A DNA stretch of 27,767 nucleotides from Bacillota bacterium (GCA_023441125.1 JAEZQV010000138.1:1-27767); one strand, 5' to 3'. Counted from the stretch's first letter, positions 1 through 7,136 are shown. Translations and numbers: made by a program. Notes: generated by a model not told the origin, from the sequence alone.

Positions 1-198
1 AATCACATCAATGCCGCTAAGACAAGCCAGCACGGTGTCCCGGTCGGCAAGGATATCCAAACAATGGAAGGTATCGGCAAGACCACTGGCCTGCGCCCGT
101 TGCCGGCGATCAAACACGATGACTTCCCAGCCGGCTTTTTTAGCCAGGTACGTGGCTTCCACGCCCTCCAGCTTGCCACCCATAACGGCTACCCGCAT
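1..198 (-). CDS. pylC: Pyrrolysine biosynthesis ligase PylC, N-terminal part (cut by window edge)
   Basis: Only the first 66 codons are present; the gene runs off the left edge. PylC is an ATP-grasp enzyme that joins 3-methylornithine to the epsilon amine of lysine in pyrrolysine biosynthesis. The visible N-terminus has a nucleotide-binding-like start, MGGKLEGVEATYLAKKAGWE, typical of PylC, where a glycine-rich turn precedes a helix ending at a second strand (VIVFDRR). The ATP-grasp domain lies outside the window. The ATG at 198-196 sits inside the end of pylB, with a 10-base overlap, so the two are translationally coupled. The order pylB then pylC is standard. pylD, pylS and pylT are expected further left but cannot be seen. 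Confidence 0.85.
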   Translation of the reverse strand, partial: MRVAVMGGKLEGVEATYLAKKAGWEVIVFDRRQRAQASGLADTFHCLDILADRDTVLACLSGIDVI

Positions 199-1289
199 CG
201 AATCCCCCCTCTCCGGGAATTGCTGCAAAGCCTTTGCCGGGATGTAAGCCAGTCCTGATATTCGTCAGCCGTTGCCGCAGCCAGTTGGCTGCCGGCGAGA
301 ACCGGCATAATCTTTGCTACCGTGCGGTTGCCTTCATGAATATCAAGCGAGCTTTGGGAAACACCGGCCATCCCGGCGGCCGGCGGGATGAGCGAGGTAA
401 CGACATTGGCACCGGCCTGCAGCCGTTGGTCCAGCCCTTTCAGCCCATCGACATCCAGCGAGGCGGGAATCAGACGGTCCGGCATAACCAGGCGCATAAC
501 CGCAATAATCAGTAATTCCCGCAAGGGGGAATTTTTCGGCCAGTCGGCCAGCGGCGTGCTGGCCTGAGGAATAAAAGTCATAACCCGGACTTGATCAGCC
601 GCCATATTTTTCATTGTTTGAAGGGAATAGGCAATATCCGCATTGCTCTCCCCTATTCCGGCTAACAAGCCTTCTTCAATTAAGTAGCCGAGATCTCGGG
701 CCGCCTGTTTTTGCTGCATCCGTTCCGCAAAACTCTGTCCCAGGCGCAGCCGGCTGTACAGCGTTCTGGTATGTGTCTCCTGATAGCAGGCATACCAGTC
801 GGCACCTGCCGCCTTCAGTTCCGCAAGAACCGGCCGGGCTATTACACCCGGCGAGATCATAACGGCCGTTCCTGTTTCCCGCTTAAGCGCATTTACGATT
901 TGTGCAAGCTCCTCAAAACCCTGCTGTGAATCATGGTACAGCGGGTCTTCTCCCATCGTCAGATCCAGCAAATGCACCCCGGATTGCATGAGCTGCCGCG
1001 CTGCCGCCAGAATTTCTCCGCTGGTTTTCCGGTAGCGGGGATAACTGTGGTTGGCGCTGCGGTACAGGCAAAAACTACAATTATTGCGGCAGTAAGTAGA
1101 AAAGTAAACAAAGCCGTAGAGGAACACCTTGTTCCCGAAATACCGTGTCCGCAGCCGCCGTGCAACAGCAGAAACCCTGGCCAGGTCATCCTCCTTAGTA
1201 ATAGCTAGCAGACGCAAAATCTCCGTATGACTAAGTACTGTTTCCTGTTCCGCTTTTTTAAGAATTTCCTCAAGCTCGGATGCTTTCAT
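189..1289 (-). CDS. pylB: Methylornithine synthase PylB (radical SAM)
   Basis: PylB is a radical SAM mutase that converts L-lysine to 3-methylornithine, the first step of pyrrolysine synthesis. The 366-residue protein is close to the usual length of about 350. The cluster-binding motif is CX3CX2C, YCRNNCSFC, with C67, C71 and C74, inside the context FVYFSTYCRNNCSFCLYR that is characteristic of PylB rather than of biotin synthase or HydE. The following residues (LDLTMGEDPLYH and the MISPGVI strand) fit the radical SAM barrel. The ATG at 1289 has a strong AGGAGGAG ribosome site 4 bases upstream. The gene ends in TAG, an amber codon, overlapping the start of pylC. A sigma-54-type promoter lies about 76 bases upstream. 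No pylS, pylD or pylT is visible in the window. Confidence 0.93.
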   Translation of the reverse strand: MKASELEEILKKAEQETVLSHTEILRLLAITKEDDLARVSAVARRLRTRYFGNKVFLYGFVYFSTYCRNNCSFCLYRSANHSYPRYRKTSGEILAAARQLMQSGVHLLDLTMGEDPLYHDSQQGFEELAQIVNALKRETGTAVMISPGVIARPVLAELKAAGADWYACYQETHTRTLYSRLRLGQSFAERMQQKQAARDLGYLIEEGLLAGIGESNADIAYSLQTMKNMAADQVRVMTFIPQASTPLADWPKNSPLRELLIIAVMRLVMPDRLIPASLDVDGLKGLDQRLQAGANVVTSLIPPAAGMAGVSQSSLDIHEGNRTVAKIMPVLAGSQLAAATADEYQDWLTSRQRLCSNSRRGGIRCG

Positions 1290-1364
1290 ACGACTCCTCC
1301 TGTGCTGCCGTTAGGCTAATGCAGCTTGGTTTGGTTCACGCGCTAATTGCCACTTAAATTATAA

Positions 1365-1381
1365 TGCAAATTTTGTGCCAG
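1365..1381 (-). promoter_or_regulatory. Sigma-54 (-24/-12) promoter for pylBC
   Basis: On the minus strand the sequence CTGGCACAAAATTTGCA matches the sigma-54 consensus YTGGCACGNNNNTTGCW at all but one fixed base. The invariant GG and GC are separated by exactly 10 bases. It points at pylB, whose ATG is about 76 bases downstream. A TATAAT (1363-1358) follows immediately, without a convincing -35 box, so a sigma-70 promoter here is the alternative. An enhancer-binding activator would be needed; none is encoded in the window. Confidence 0.65.
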
Positions 1382-1434
1382 CCGCCGGACAGCCTTTCCG
1401 CGCAGGCAAAGCCCCGGTCCAGCCTGTAAAACAA

Positions 1435-1482
1435 GGCGCTGTTCCTGACTTCGGCTTGCAAGCCGAAGTCAGGAACAGCGCC
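1435..1482 (-). terminator. 48-base perfect palindrome, probable terminator
   Basis: Bases 1435-1458 and 1459-1482 are exact reverse complements, giving a 24-base-pair stem with no spacer. On the minus strand it is followed by TTGTTTT, which suits a rho-independent terminator insulating pylB from upstream transcription. It also lies about 55-100 bases upstream of the sigma-54 promoter, where an activator site could lie. The plus side has no T tract. Confidence 0.55.
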
Positions 1483-1556
1483 GGCTAAGTCATTCTTAAC
1501 TTTGGCCGGCAACGCCGTACTTCGCTAAGTCGCAAACTGTTATGCAAGCGGCGCAA

Positions 1557-1580
1557 ATAAAAAAAACCGCTAGCGCGGGC
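1557..1580 (-). terminator. Possible rho-independent terminator
   Basis: On the minus strand CCGC-GCTA-GCGG is followed by eight T residues. The stem is short (4 pairs), but the T tract is strong. It could end transcription coming from the PocR/corrinoid genes to the right. Confidence 0.35.
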
Positions 1581-1629
1581 CTTTAGTTTTGCACACGTTA
1601 GTTGATCCTAGAATGCAAGAGTCCGGGTC

Positions 1630-1656
1630 TTACTTTTGTCATCGCCACAAAAGTAA
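1630..1656. repeat. Inverted repeat, 10-base-pair stem
   Basis: TTACTTTTGT at 1630-1639 pairs exactly with ACAAAAGTAA at 1647-1656 around a 7-base loop (CATCGCC). There is no T tract long enough to call a terminator. The motif resembles dispersed intergenic hairpins, but this cannot be shown from one copy. Confidence 0.5.
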
Positions 1657-1755
1657 CAAAAAGTCTAGGCCCAGAGCCTCCAACACGCTAACCTGTTCCG
1701 CTAGAGATCTGCTTTCATAGCTGTATGATATAGTCTCCATCTCCATGCACAGGCT

Positions 1756-1844
1756 GAAAAGCCTGGCGGTATTCCGTTAAAAAATCCGTACCGGTTCACG
1801 CTCAAACAGTACGGATTTCTTAACGGAATACCGCCCGGCTTTTC
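1756..1844. repeat. Long imperfect inverted repeat (36-base arms)
   Basis: Arms 1756-1791 and 1809-1844 pair over 36 positions with two mismatches, around a 17-base loop. The core arm contains GGCGGTATTCCGTTAA and its complement. No gene or transposase is associated. It may be a non-autonomous repeat element or a strong RNA hairpin. Confidence 0.6.
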
Positions 1845-1945
1845 TCCTGCGGAACGCTTTTTCCGGCAAAGGCCGGAGGGGTACGGGAGTTACCAAGGTT
1901 GCCAGAGTCACCGTCTCCTGGCTCAACGGGGCGTAAATTTACTGA

Positions 1946-2018
1946 GGCGCAGGTGGCCGTTAGCATAAGCGGAGGTTAAGCGCCTGCGGCGCAGCGTTGT
2001 ATAATGGCCGCCTGCGCC
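1946..2018. repeat. Nested inverted repeat (REP-like)
   Basis: GGCGCAGGTGGCC at 1946-1958 pairs with GGCCGCCTGCGCC at 2006-2018, 12 of 13 positions. The interior carries a second small palindrome around GCGCCTGCGGCGC (about 1980-1992). Nested GC-rich hairpins of this kind are typical of repetitive extragenic elements; the family is not recognised. Confidence 0.45.
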
Positions 2019-2099
2019 GGGTCTTGTACCTGAGCACTCTTTGTGGTAACCCTTGCAAGCGGAATGCCTCAAAAGATTTTTTCTTGGCAACAGTCAGAC

Positions 2100-2753
2100 T
2101 TAGCATTTGTGGCGGGTAATTTTGTTCAGGTTTGCTTCCAGGAAGAATTTCACTTCCGATGCGCTTTCAAAATAATAGTCGGCGCCAATTTCCCGGGCAA
2201 AGCTCTCTTCGATAGGCGCCCCGCCTACACCGATTTTAACGGCGTTTCTTAAGCCCACTTCCGCCAATTCATCAATTACCTGTTTCATAATGGGCATAGT
2301 GGTGGTCAGCAATGCGGCCATCATGAGCATAGCCGGTTTTTCCTTACGTACGGCATTCACAAATTTTTTCGGCGAAACATCCACACCCAGGTCAATAATT
2401 TTTACCCCGGTGGCCATAGCCATCATTTTTACAAGATTTTTGCCGACATCATGCAGATCGCCGGAGACCGTCCCGATAATGACGACACCCAGTTTACCGG
2501 ATTTTTTCCTGATTTTAAGGCGGGGTTCCAACACAGCCAGGCCGGCATGCATGGCTCTGGCCGACATCAATACTTCCGGCACCATAACCCGTCTGTTGCG
2601 GAATTTATCGGCCACCTTATTCATTCCGGCCAGCAAACCCTTTTCCAGCACCATGATGGCCGGATAGCCCTGCGCCAGCGCCTGCCGGCTAAGTTCGGAC
2701 ACTTCTTCGGCCTCGCCGTTGGTAATACCGGCAATAATCTCTTCATAAATCAT
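2100..2753 (-). CDS. Corrinoid (methyl-carrier) protein, MtbC/MttC family, orphan
   Basis: This 217-residue protein is a small corrinoid-binding methyl carrier, which shuttles a methyl group between a substrate-specific methyltransferase and a second methyltransferase. Residues 1-80 form the helical cap domain (methionine-synthase-like). Residues 88-210 form the B12-binding Rossmann fold with the cobalt-ligand motif D99-L-H101-D-V-G104 in SGDLHDVGKN, followed by LLTTTMP and the GGAPI loop that contact the cofactor tail. It begins 14 bases after the stop of the PocR regulator, with a GGGGGAAGG ribosome site, so the two are co-transcribed. No methyltransferase lies next to it. It differs clearly from the second corrinoid protein at 7137-7760, so it probably serves another substrate. 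It ends in TAA. Confidence 0.9.
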   Translation of the reverse strand: MIYEEIIAGITNGEAEEVSELSRQALAQGYPAIMVLEKGLLAGMNKVADKFRNRRVMVPEVLMSARAMHAGLAVLEPRLKIRKKSGKLGVVIIGTVSGDLHDVGKNLVKMMAMATGVKIIDLGVDVSPKKFVNAVRKEKPAMLMMAALLTTTMPIMKQVIDELAEVGLRNAVKIGVGGAPIEESFAREIGADYYFESASEVKFFLEANLNKITRHKC

Positions 2754-2767
2754 CAGCCTTCCCCCTG

Positions 2768-4033
2768 TTAAAACAGACTGTTGCGGTAAACGAGCGGAGT
2801 AACGCCAATGTATTTTCTAAAAAGTTTGGCAAAGTAACTTTGGTTAAGAAATCCGATTGCCTTGGATACCTGCTCAACACTAAGTTCAGGCTTTTTCATT
2901 AATTCCACGGCTTTTTCGATGCGTACCCTGGTGATATAATCATTGATCGTGCAGTGAACCTCCTGTTGAAACAGCCGCGACAAATGCGAAGGGCTGATAA
3001 ACAGACGCGCGGCCACATCCTCGATCCGAATTGGTTTGGAGTGATTTTCGACAATGAAATTTTTGGCATCATTCACCAGGCCGAGATGTTTTTTATCAGC
3101 CAAAGACAGACTATCTCCCAAAAAGCCAGTCACCAAAGCCTGCATTTTACAAAAAATTTCTTCCACCTGCTCCCACTTCCCGGCTTCCTGATTAAAATCC
3201 TTCAGCCTGACCAGGGTTCTTTCCGTGTCGGCGCCGCCTTCCACGGCAGCCCGTGACACCAAGGTGGCCAGTTCCAGAACGCGCACTTTGATTACCGCTA
3301 TATCACCGGCGGATTTGGTAAACAGACAGGTTAATAATTCCTGTAGATTTTTCTCGGTTCTTGTTCTGTCGCCCAGACGGATATAGCGTAAAAGGCTTCT
3401 TTCTTTTTTTAAATAAGCGCTATAATCATTCAAATCGGCTGACTGCAGTTTCTTCCTGTCCTCCAGATCCTGCCTGATTTTTTGCTGCATGCGGTGGGTA
3501 TCAATTTGTTCCAGAATATGCAGGTCTCTTTTCACCAGATGATTAACAACCACAAATAATGTGTCGGCAACCGCCTGCGAGCGGCTGGGCGAAACAACTT
3601 CCAACTGCTTGGCCTTTTCCTTTAATTCTTCAAAATTCTTGATGTCGGCGTTCAGCTTCTTTAACTCCTGGAAGAAAAACCGGTCCGGTTCCCACATCAA
3701 TACCTGCCCGCAAATAATACTCTTTAACGAAGTCCCTCTGACACTGATCGGCACGGCCCAAATAACCAGGCCGGCGTGGCAGCGAAAAAAATACGGCTCC
3801 TGCCATTTGGCCGCCTCCAGCGTCGCCTGCCGGTATGAGGCATGGCATTTTTCCGCCCCGCCGGGCTGATTGCGGATATACCGGCAAAAGTCACACCGGT
3901 CGGCTTTACCCGGAATACAAAAGGTCTCTCCCTTGTCATTTACCGCCTCAATGTGCAATCCGGTCGCCTGAGAAAAGTTGCCCAGAATCTCTTCCAGATA
4001 TTTGCCGTCAAACAATTCTACGCCCATACTCAT
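2768..4033 (-). CDS. PocR-domain AraC-family transcriptional regulator
   Basis: The protein is a cytoplasmic transcription factor of 421 residues. Its first 170 or so residues form a PocR sensory domain with the usual cysteine set, CDFC, then EKCHASY, then FRCHAGL, which could bind a metal or small ligand. A helical linker follows. The C-terminal 100 residues are an AraC double helix-turn-helix, with IEDVAARLFISPSHLSRLFQ and AIGFLNQSYFAKLFRKY as the two recognition units. I chose the ATG at 4033 because GAGGTGG lies 6 bases upstream; an in-frame GTG at 4048 is possible. The gene heads an operon with the corrinoid protein at 2100-2753. PocR-AraC proteins commonly control corrinoid methyltransferase or B12-dependent pathways, so it probably responds to a methyl donor, although the ligand is unknown. 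Confidence 0.88.
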   Translation of the reverse strand: MSMGVELFDGKYLEEILGNFSQATGLHIEAVNDKGETFCIPGKADRCDFCRYIRNQPGGAEKCHASYRQATLEAAKWQEPYFFRCHAGLVIWAVPISVRGTSLKSIICGQVLMWEPDRFFFQELKKLNADIKNFEELKEKAKQLEVVSPSRSQAVADTLFVVVNHLVKRDLHILEQIDTHRMQQKIRQDLEDRKKLQSADLNDYSAYLKKERSLLRYIRLGDRTRTEKNLQELLTCLFTKSAGDIAVIKVRVLELATLVSRAAVEGGADTERTLVRLKDFNQEAGKWEQVEEIFCKMQALVTGFLGDSLSLADKKHLGLVNDAKNFIVENHSKPIRIEDVAARLFISPSHLSRLFQQEVHCTINDYITRVRIEKAVELMKKPELSVEQVSKAIGFLNQSYFAKLFRKYIGVTPLVYRNSLF

Positions 4034-4165
4034 AGCAGTCCACCTCACTCGTTTAAGGTTGCTATTTAAAAGTAAGGTTCATTATACGCTGTAGGAAATG
4101 CTTTGACAAAACACGTCGCTGCCAATACGCTGCTAACTGCGGGCCGGCGGTTTGCGCCGGCAATG

Positions 4166-4834
4166 CTATGCGAACGGAATCTCCGGGCATACCGGCAAGG
4201 CAATGGGTTTCCCGGCGGGAATATGCAGCACGCCCGGCGCGGCCAGGCCATTGACAGTTGCCTGCAATAAGGCCAGATCGCCCTTGACCTCGCTCATCTT
4301 CCAGCCAAAGAACCGGGCTATTTCCCGCACCTGCGCCCTGTAGCCGGCAGCTTTCGCCGGGTTACAGGTGTCAATATACACGGCTTCATTATAGCGTCCG
4401 TATAATTCCTGAATTAAATAATCGGCGGCGCATTTGCCAAACCTGGCAACATAGCTCCGGTATTCAGCATACGGGTTCTGCCCGTATTCCAGCCAGCCGG
4501 GGCTGAAATAGTAGGCGCCCGGATTTTTGTCCGCCAGTTGCTGCCGCCGTTGGTCAGACCCCAGCAGCAGGGCAATACAATCATGTGTCCCCGGCAGTAC
4601 CAGCGGCACAGCAGGGGAAACCAGCCCCTTAATCATGTCCGAACACCGGCTGTAAGTAAGAATAATTAAATCATACCGCTGGCTGGCATCAATCGCAGCT
4701 TGCAGTTCTTCCTTAAGCTTTTTGGGAAACCCGTGCAGATTAAAATCAAGATATTCATATTCGGTTGGCAACGCAGGCTGCAGCTGTTCAATCTCCTGCT
4801 TTACCGAAAAACAGCCAATAAGTTTTACCCGCAT
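4166..4834 (-). CDS. DUF1638 family protein
   Basis: This 222-residue protein belongs to DUF1638, a family of unknown biochemical function often encoded beside corrinoid methyltransferases in acetogens and methanogens. Family features are visible: an N-terminal strand MRVKLIGC, the LTYSRCSDMIKGL segment, the HDCIALLLGSD motif and YYFSPGWLEYG near the middle, with several cysteines and histidines that could bind a metal. There is no signal peptide or membrane segment. The ATG at 4834 has only a modest ribosome site (AGG, 10 bases away). It is divergent from the UbiX-like gene at 4962, with 127 bases between the two. It ends in TAG, with a second TAG ten codons later. Family membership is fairly certain; the function is not. 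Confidence 0.8.
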   Translation of the reverse strand: MRVKLIGCFSVKQEIEQLQPALPTEYEYLDFNLHGFPKKLKEELQAAIDASQRYDLIILTYSRCSDMIKGLVSPAVPLVLPGTHDCIALLLGSDQRRQQLADKNPGAYYFSPGWLEYGQNPYAEYRSYVARFGKCAADYLIQELYGRYNEAVYIDTCNPAKAAGYRAQVREIARFFGWKMSEVKGDLALLQATVNGLAAPGVLHIPAGKPIALPVCPEIPFA

Positions 4835-4848
4835 TGATCATCTACCTT

Positions 4849-4877
4849 TTCCACATCCGCCATTTATTTGTTATAAT
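4849..4877 (+). promoter_or_regulatory. Possible sigma-70 promoter for the UbiX-like gene
   Basis: TATAAT at 4872-4877 is a perfect -10 box. The hexamer TTCCAC at 4849-4854, 17 bases upstream, is only a weak -35 box. The position fits the plus-strand gene starting at 4962. Confidence 0.4.
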
Positions 4878-4961
4878 CAAACTATAGGCACCAGTCTCTA
4901 TTGAATGCCACATGGACAACAGATAAAATAAATGAACCTGCTACGGAGGATAGCTACACCC

Positions 4962-5546
4962 ATGAGAGCACTTATCGGTATAACGGCCGCCACCGGCATG
5001 CTGTACGCAGTACGCCTGGTAGAAACGCTGCGGCAAATGCATGTTGACACCTGTCTGATTATGAGCCGTGATGCGGCAACAATCCTGCTGCAGGAAACAG
5101 GGTATCCGGTATCCTACCTTAAAGATCTGGTAGACGATTTTTATTATGAAGATACCGTACTATCACCTGCACCCGGCAGGAGTGGAGTTCCCGCCGCCGA
5201 CGCCATGATCATGATTCCGTGCAGTGTCAAATCACTTGCTTCATTAGTTCATGATGCACCCGTAAATTTCCTGCAAGCAGCAGCCGGCAATACGCTAAAA
5301 ACAGGAAAAAAATTAGTATTGGTCGCCAGTGAACCGGTATACCGGCCCGAGCAGCTGGACGTCTTACTGCACCTGGCCTATCAGGGTGCCGTCATAATGC
5401 CTTATATGCCCAGTTTCTACCACCAGCCGGCGACGATCGACGATATTGTCAGCCATCATACCGGCCGCATATTGGATTTGCTGGGTATAGATCATAATCT
5501 GGTAAAACGCTGGGGCGAAGCTTCACCCGGCCCGGTCCGGCCGTAA
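4962..5546 (+). CDS. UbiX-like flavin prenyltransferase / flavoprotein
   Basis: The 194-residue protein has the UbiX fold. UbiX attaches a dimethylallyl group to FMN to make the prenyl-FMN cofactor of UbiD decarboxylases. Family landmarks are the N-terminal phosphate loop GITAATGMLYAVRL, the IPCSVKSLASLVH segment, PYMPSFYH with the expected tyrosine, and TGRILDLLGI with the expected arginine. One usual active-site arginine is missing: the family's PRETPL segment reads ASEPVY here, so serine replaces arginine while the glutamate is kept. I chose the ATG at 4962 because a GGAGGA site precedes it by 11 bases, rather than the ATG at 4932. No UbiD partner is visible. Its 3' end overlaps the convergent HAD gene by 24 bases. 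It may be a true UbiX or a divergent flavoprotein linked to methyl metabolism. Confidence 0.8.
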   Translation: MRALIGITAATGMLYAVRLVETLRQMHVDTCLIMSRDAATILLQETGYPVSYLKDLVDDFYYEDTVLSPAPGRSGVPAADAMIMIPCSVKSLASLVHDAPVNFLQAAAGNTLKTGKKLVLVASEPVYRPEQLDVLLHLAYQGAVIMPYMPSFYHQPATIDDIVSHHTGRILDLLGIDHNLVKRWGEASPGPVRP

Positions 5547-6164
5547 AAGAAGGGTAACCAGTTCCTGCGGCGTATGCACAAGATATTCGGCGTTACCGCT
5601 TTGCAGCTGCTCCGGGCTGTGCCAGCCCCAGGTCACGCCGATCGTATGGGCTCCTGCCGCCCGGCCTTCGATCATATCGCCTTGGGTATCACCCACATAA
5701 AAGGCCGGCAAGTCCTTAAAGCCGGACATGATCTTTTTTATTTTGGCAATCTTGCTCTTTTCCTTTTCAGCGCCAATCACTTCCGCCACACAGTTCACGT
5801 TATGCGCCTGCAGGACAGTTTCCGTTGCCGCCGAAAGATTGGAGGTAATAATGAACACCTTGTTTTCCCGGGAAATAGTTTGCAGGGCCTGAGCCATGCC
5901 GCCAAATAGTTTCAGTTCCTTGAGGCGGGCATTTTGCCTGCGTTCATAGCTTGCCAGAATTTTATTAATGGTAGCGGCGGTAACGCCTCGCTGCCGCAAA
6001 CTCTCATAGACGTTATGTTCAAATAAAGCCAGGACATCCTGTTCGGTTGCTATCGCCAGCAGGCCGTTTTCCCGGCAAGCGGCAATAAAGCTCTGGCTGA
6101 AAACCTGTAATGAATCTACAATAACGCCATCATAGTCGAACATGACCAGGTTAACCGGCTGCAT
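5523..6164 (-). CDS. HAD-superfamily hydrolase, phosphoglycolate phosphatase-like
   Basis: A 213-residue cytoplasmic phosphatase of the haloacid dehalogenase superfamily, subfamily I. Motif I is FDYDGVIVDS with nucleophile D10 and acid/base D12. Motif II is IITSNLS, motif III a lysine within GAEKEKSK, and motif IV YVGDTQGDM, giving a complete catalytic set. The helical cap lies between motifs I and II, as in phosphoglycolate phosphatase and phosphonatase-like enzymes. The substrate cannot be named from sequence. The ATG at 6164 has GGGAGG 10 bases upstream. It lies downstream of the methyltransferase operon on the same strand, but two hairpins separate them, so it may have its own transcription. 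Its end overlaps the convergent UbiX-like gene. Confidence 0.85.
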   Translation of the reverse strand: MQPVNLVMFDYDGVIVDSLQVFSQSFIAACRENGLLAIATEQDVLALFEHNVYESLRQRGVTAATINKILASYERRQNARLKELKLFGGMAQALQTISRENKVFIITSNLSAATETVLQAHNVNCVAEVIGAEKEKSKIAKIKKIMSGFKDLPAFYVGDTQGDMIEGRAAGAHTIGVTWGWHSPEQLQSGNAEYLVHTPQELVTLLLRPDRAG

Positions 6165-6223
6165 GCAGTTATGTCCTCCCCTGCGTCGCCTAAGCGTTTT
6201 GAATTATTCTCGCTGCAAAGCGA

Positions 6224-6256
6224 ATGAATCAGGGGAGTGTCACTCACCTGATTAAT
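6224..6256. repeat. Hairpin between mtgA-like gene and HAD gene
   Basis: Bases 6224-6239 pair with 6241-6256 at 14 of 16 positions around a single base. It is flanked by AAAA on the plus side. It could act as a weak terminator or an mRNA stabiliser. Confidence 0.4.
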
Positions 6257-6269
6257 AAAACGACCTATT

Positions 6270-6319
6270 GTAATTCGGGTATCCCCTTCCCGCTGCGGGA
6301 AGGGGATACTGTTAATTAC
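6270..6319 (-). terminator. Strong hairpin after the methyltransferase operon
   Basis: Arms 6279-6293 and 6295-6309 are exact complements of 15 bases around one base. An outer GTAATT/AATTAC pair extends the structure to 6270-6319. It begins 3 bases after the stop of the last operon gene. It lacks a T tract, so it may terminate inefficiently or protect the 3' end of the mRNA. Confidence 0.5.
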
Positions 6320-6321
6320 CG

Positions 6322-7119
6322 CTAAAACTCAAGCGCACCTTTGCGATGGGCCTTTAGATACTTCATGCAGAAATCATCCCGGCCCCGCAGTGTTTCGGCA
6401 GTGACCAGGCTGGCCATCATGGCTTTGTCCAAAGGATTGACGATAAGTCCGTCAAGACCTTTGGCAATCGCCATAACCGCAAACATCTGATTCATAAATT
6501 TCCGGTTGGGCAAGCCAAACGAAATGTTGGATAAACCGCACATGGTATGAACGCCTTGAAACTGAGTGGTGATGGCTTCAATAGCATTGAGGAATTCGAT
6601 GCCAAAGCAGCTATTGGTACCGATCGGCTGAACCAGCGGGTCGACATAGATATTGTCCAGCGGCACTTTATTGGCCACCAGCGCGTTAATCAATTTATCG
6701 GCAATTCGTAAGCGGGCCTCCATCGTCTCAGGCATGCCCTCGTCACTCATGCACAGGGCCACCACCTTTAGGTCGGTGCCGGCAACAACCGGCAGCAGCA
6801 ATTCATACCGTTCCTTTTCCAGCGAGATGGAGTTGATCATAGCCGTCCCCCGGTGGGCGGCCAGCGCCTGTTCAATGCTGCGCGGATCCGGACTGTCGAT
6901 GCAGCAGGGTATATCCACCACGGCCTGGACGGTTTTTACCAGCCAGGTTAAATACTCTGCCTCCTGCCCGACAAATATGCCGGCATTGACGTCGATGTAA
7001 TCGGCGCCGGCTTCCTGCTCGTCTTTGGCCACCTGCTGAATATAGGCGGCGTCCTGGGCCTGGATAGCCGCAGCGATGGCCTTACGGCTGGCATTTATTA
7101 ACTCTCCTACTACTATCAT
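6322..7119 (-). CDS. Methyltetrahydrofolate:corrinoid methyltransferase, MtgA/AcsE-like
   Basis: This 265-residue TIM-barrel enzyme moves a methyl group between a corrinoid protein and tetrahydrofolate. It is the MT2 step that delivers methyl groups to the acetyl-CoA pathway. Pterin-binding family motifs appear in order: GELINASR at the N-terminus, YIDVNAG near residue 43, CCIDSPDP, TAMINSIS, and CGLSNISFGLPNR with the conserved asparagines near residue 200. The length matches MtgA and AcsE. It starts 17 bases after the stop of the corrinoid gene with a GGAGGAG site, which makes it the last gene of a six-gene operon. It ends TAG-CGG-TAA, so an amber read-through would add only two residues. 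A dihydropteroate synthase is excluded by the motifs and the neighbours. Confidence 0.9.
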   Translation of the reverse strand: MIVVGELINASRKAIAAAIQAQDAAYIQQVAKDEQEAGADYIDVNAGIFVGQEAEYLTWLVKTVQAVVDIPCCIDSPDPRSIEQALAAHRGTAMINSISLEKERYELLLPVVAGTDLKVVALCMSDEGMPETMEARLRIADKLINALVANKVPLDNIYVDPLVQPIGTNSCFGIEFLNAIEAITTQFQGVHTMCGLSNISFGLPNRKFMNQMFAVMAIAKGLDGLIVNPLDKAMMASLVTAETLRGRDDFCMKYLKAHRKGALEF

Positions 7120-7136
7120 GTCTGCTCCTCCTTACG

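Larger units (their letters stand above)
1290..2099. other. Gene-free 810-base interval rich in inverted repeats
   Basis: I find no plausible coding region on either strand. The interval holds the pylB promoter, a 48-base perfect palindrome, a terminator-like hairpin and three further inverted repeats, listed separately. I looked for a tRNA-Pyl here because pylT is often near pylB, but saw no CTCTAAA anticodon loop and no matching acceptor stem on either strand. The density of hairpins suggests dispersed intergenic repeats rather than a decayed gene. Confidence 0.6.

Noticed and set aside
1756..1844. Insertion-sequence terminal inverted repeats
   Set aside because: The arms are only 17 bases apart and enclose no transposase, so they form one hairpin rather than the ends of an element.
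1290..2099. Possible tRNA-Pyl (pylT) upstream of pylB
   Set aside because: I looked for a CTCTAAA anticodon loop and a paired acceptor stem on both strands. A segment near 1880 resembles the 3' half of a bacterial tRNA-Pyl (ACTCCCGTACCCCTCC on the minus strand), but no matching 5' half exists about 60 bases away.
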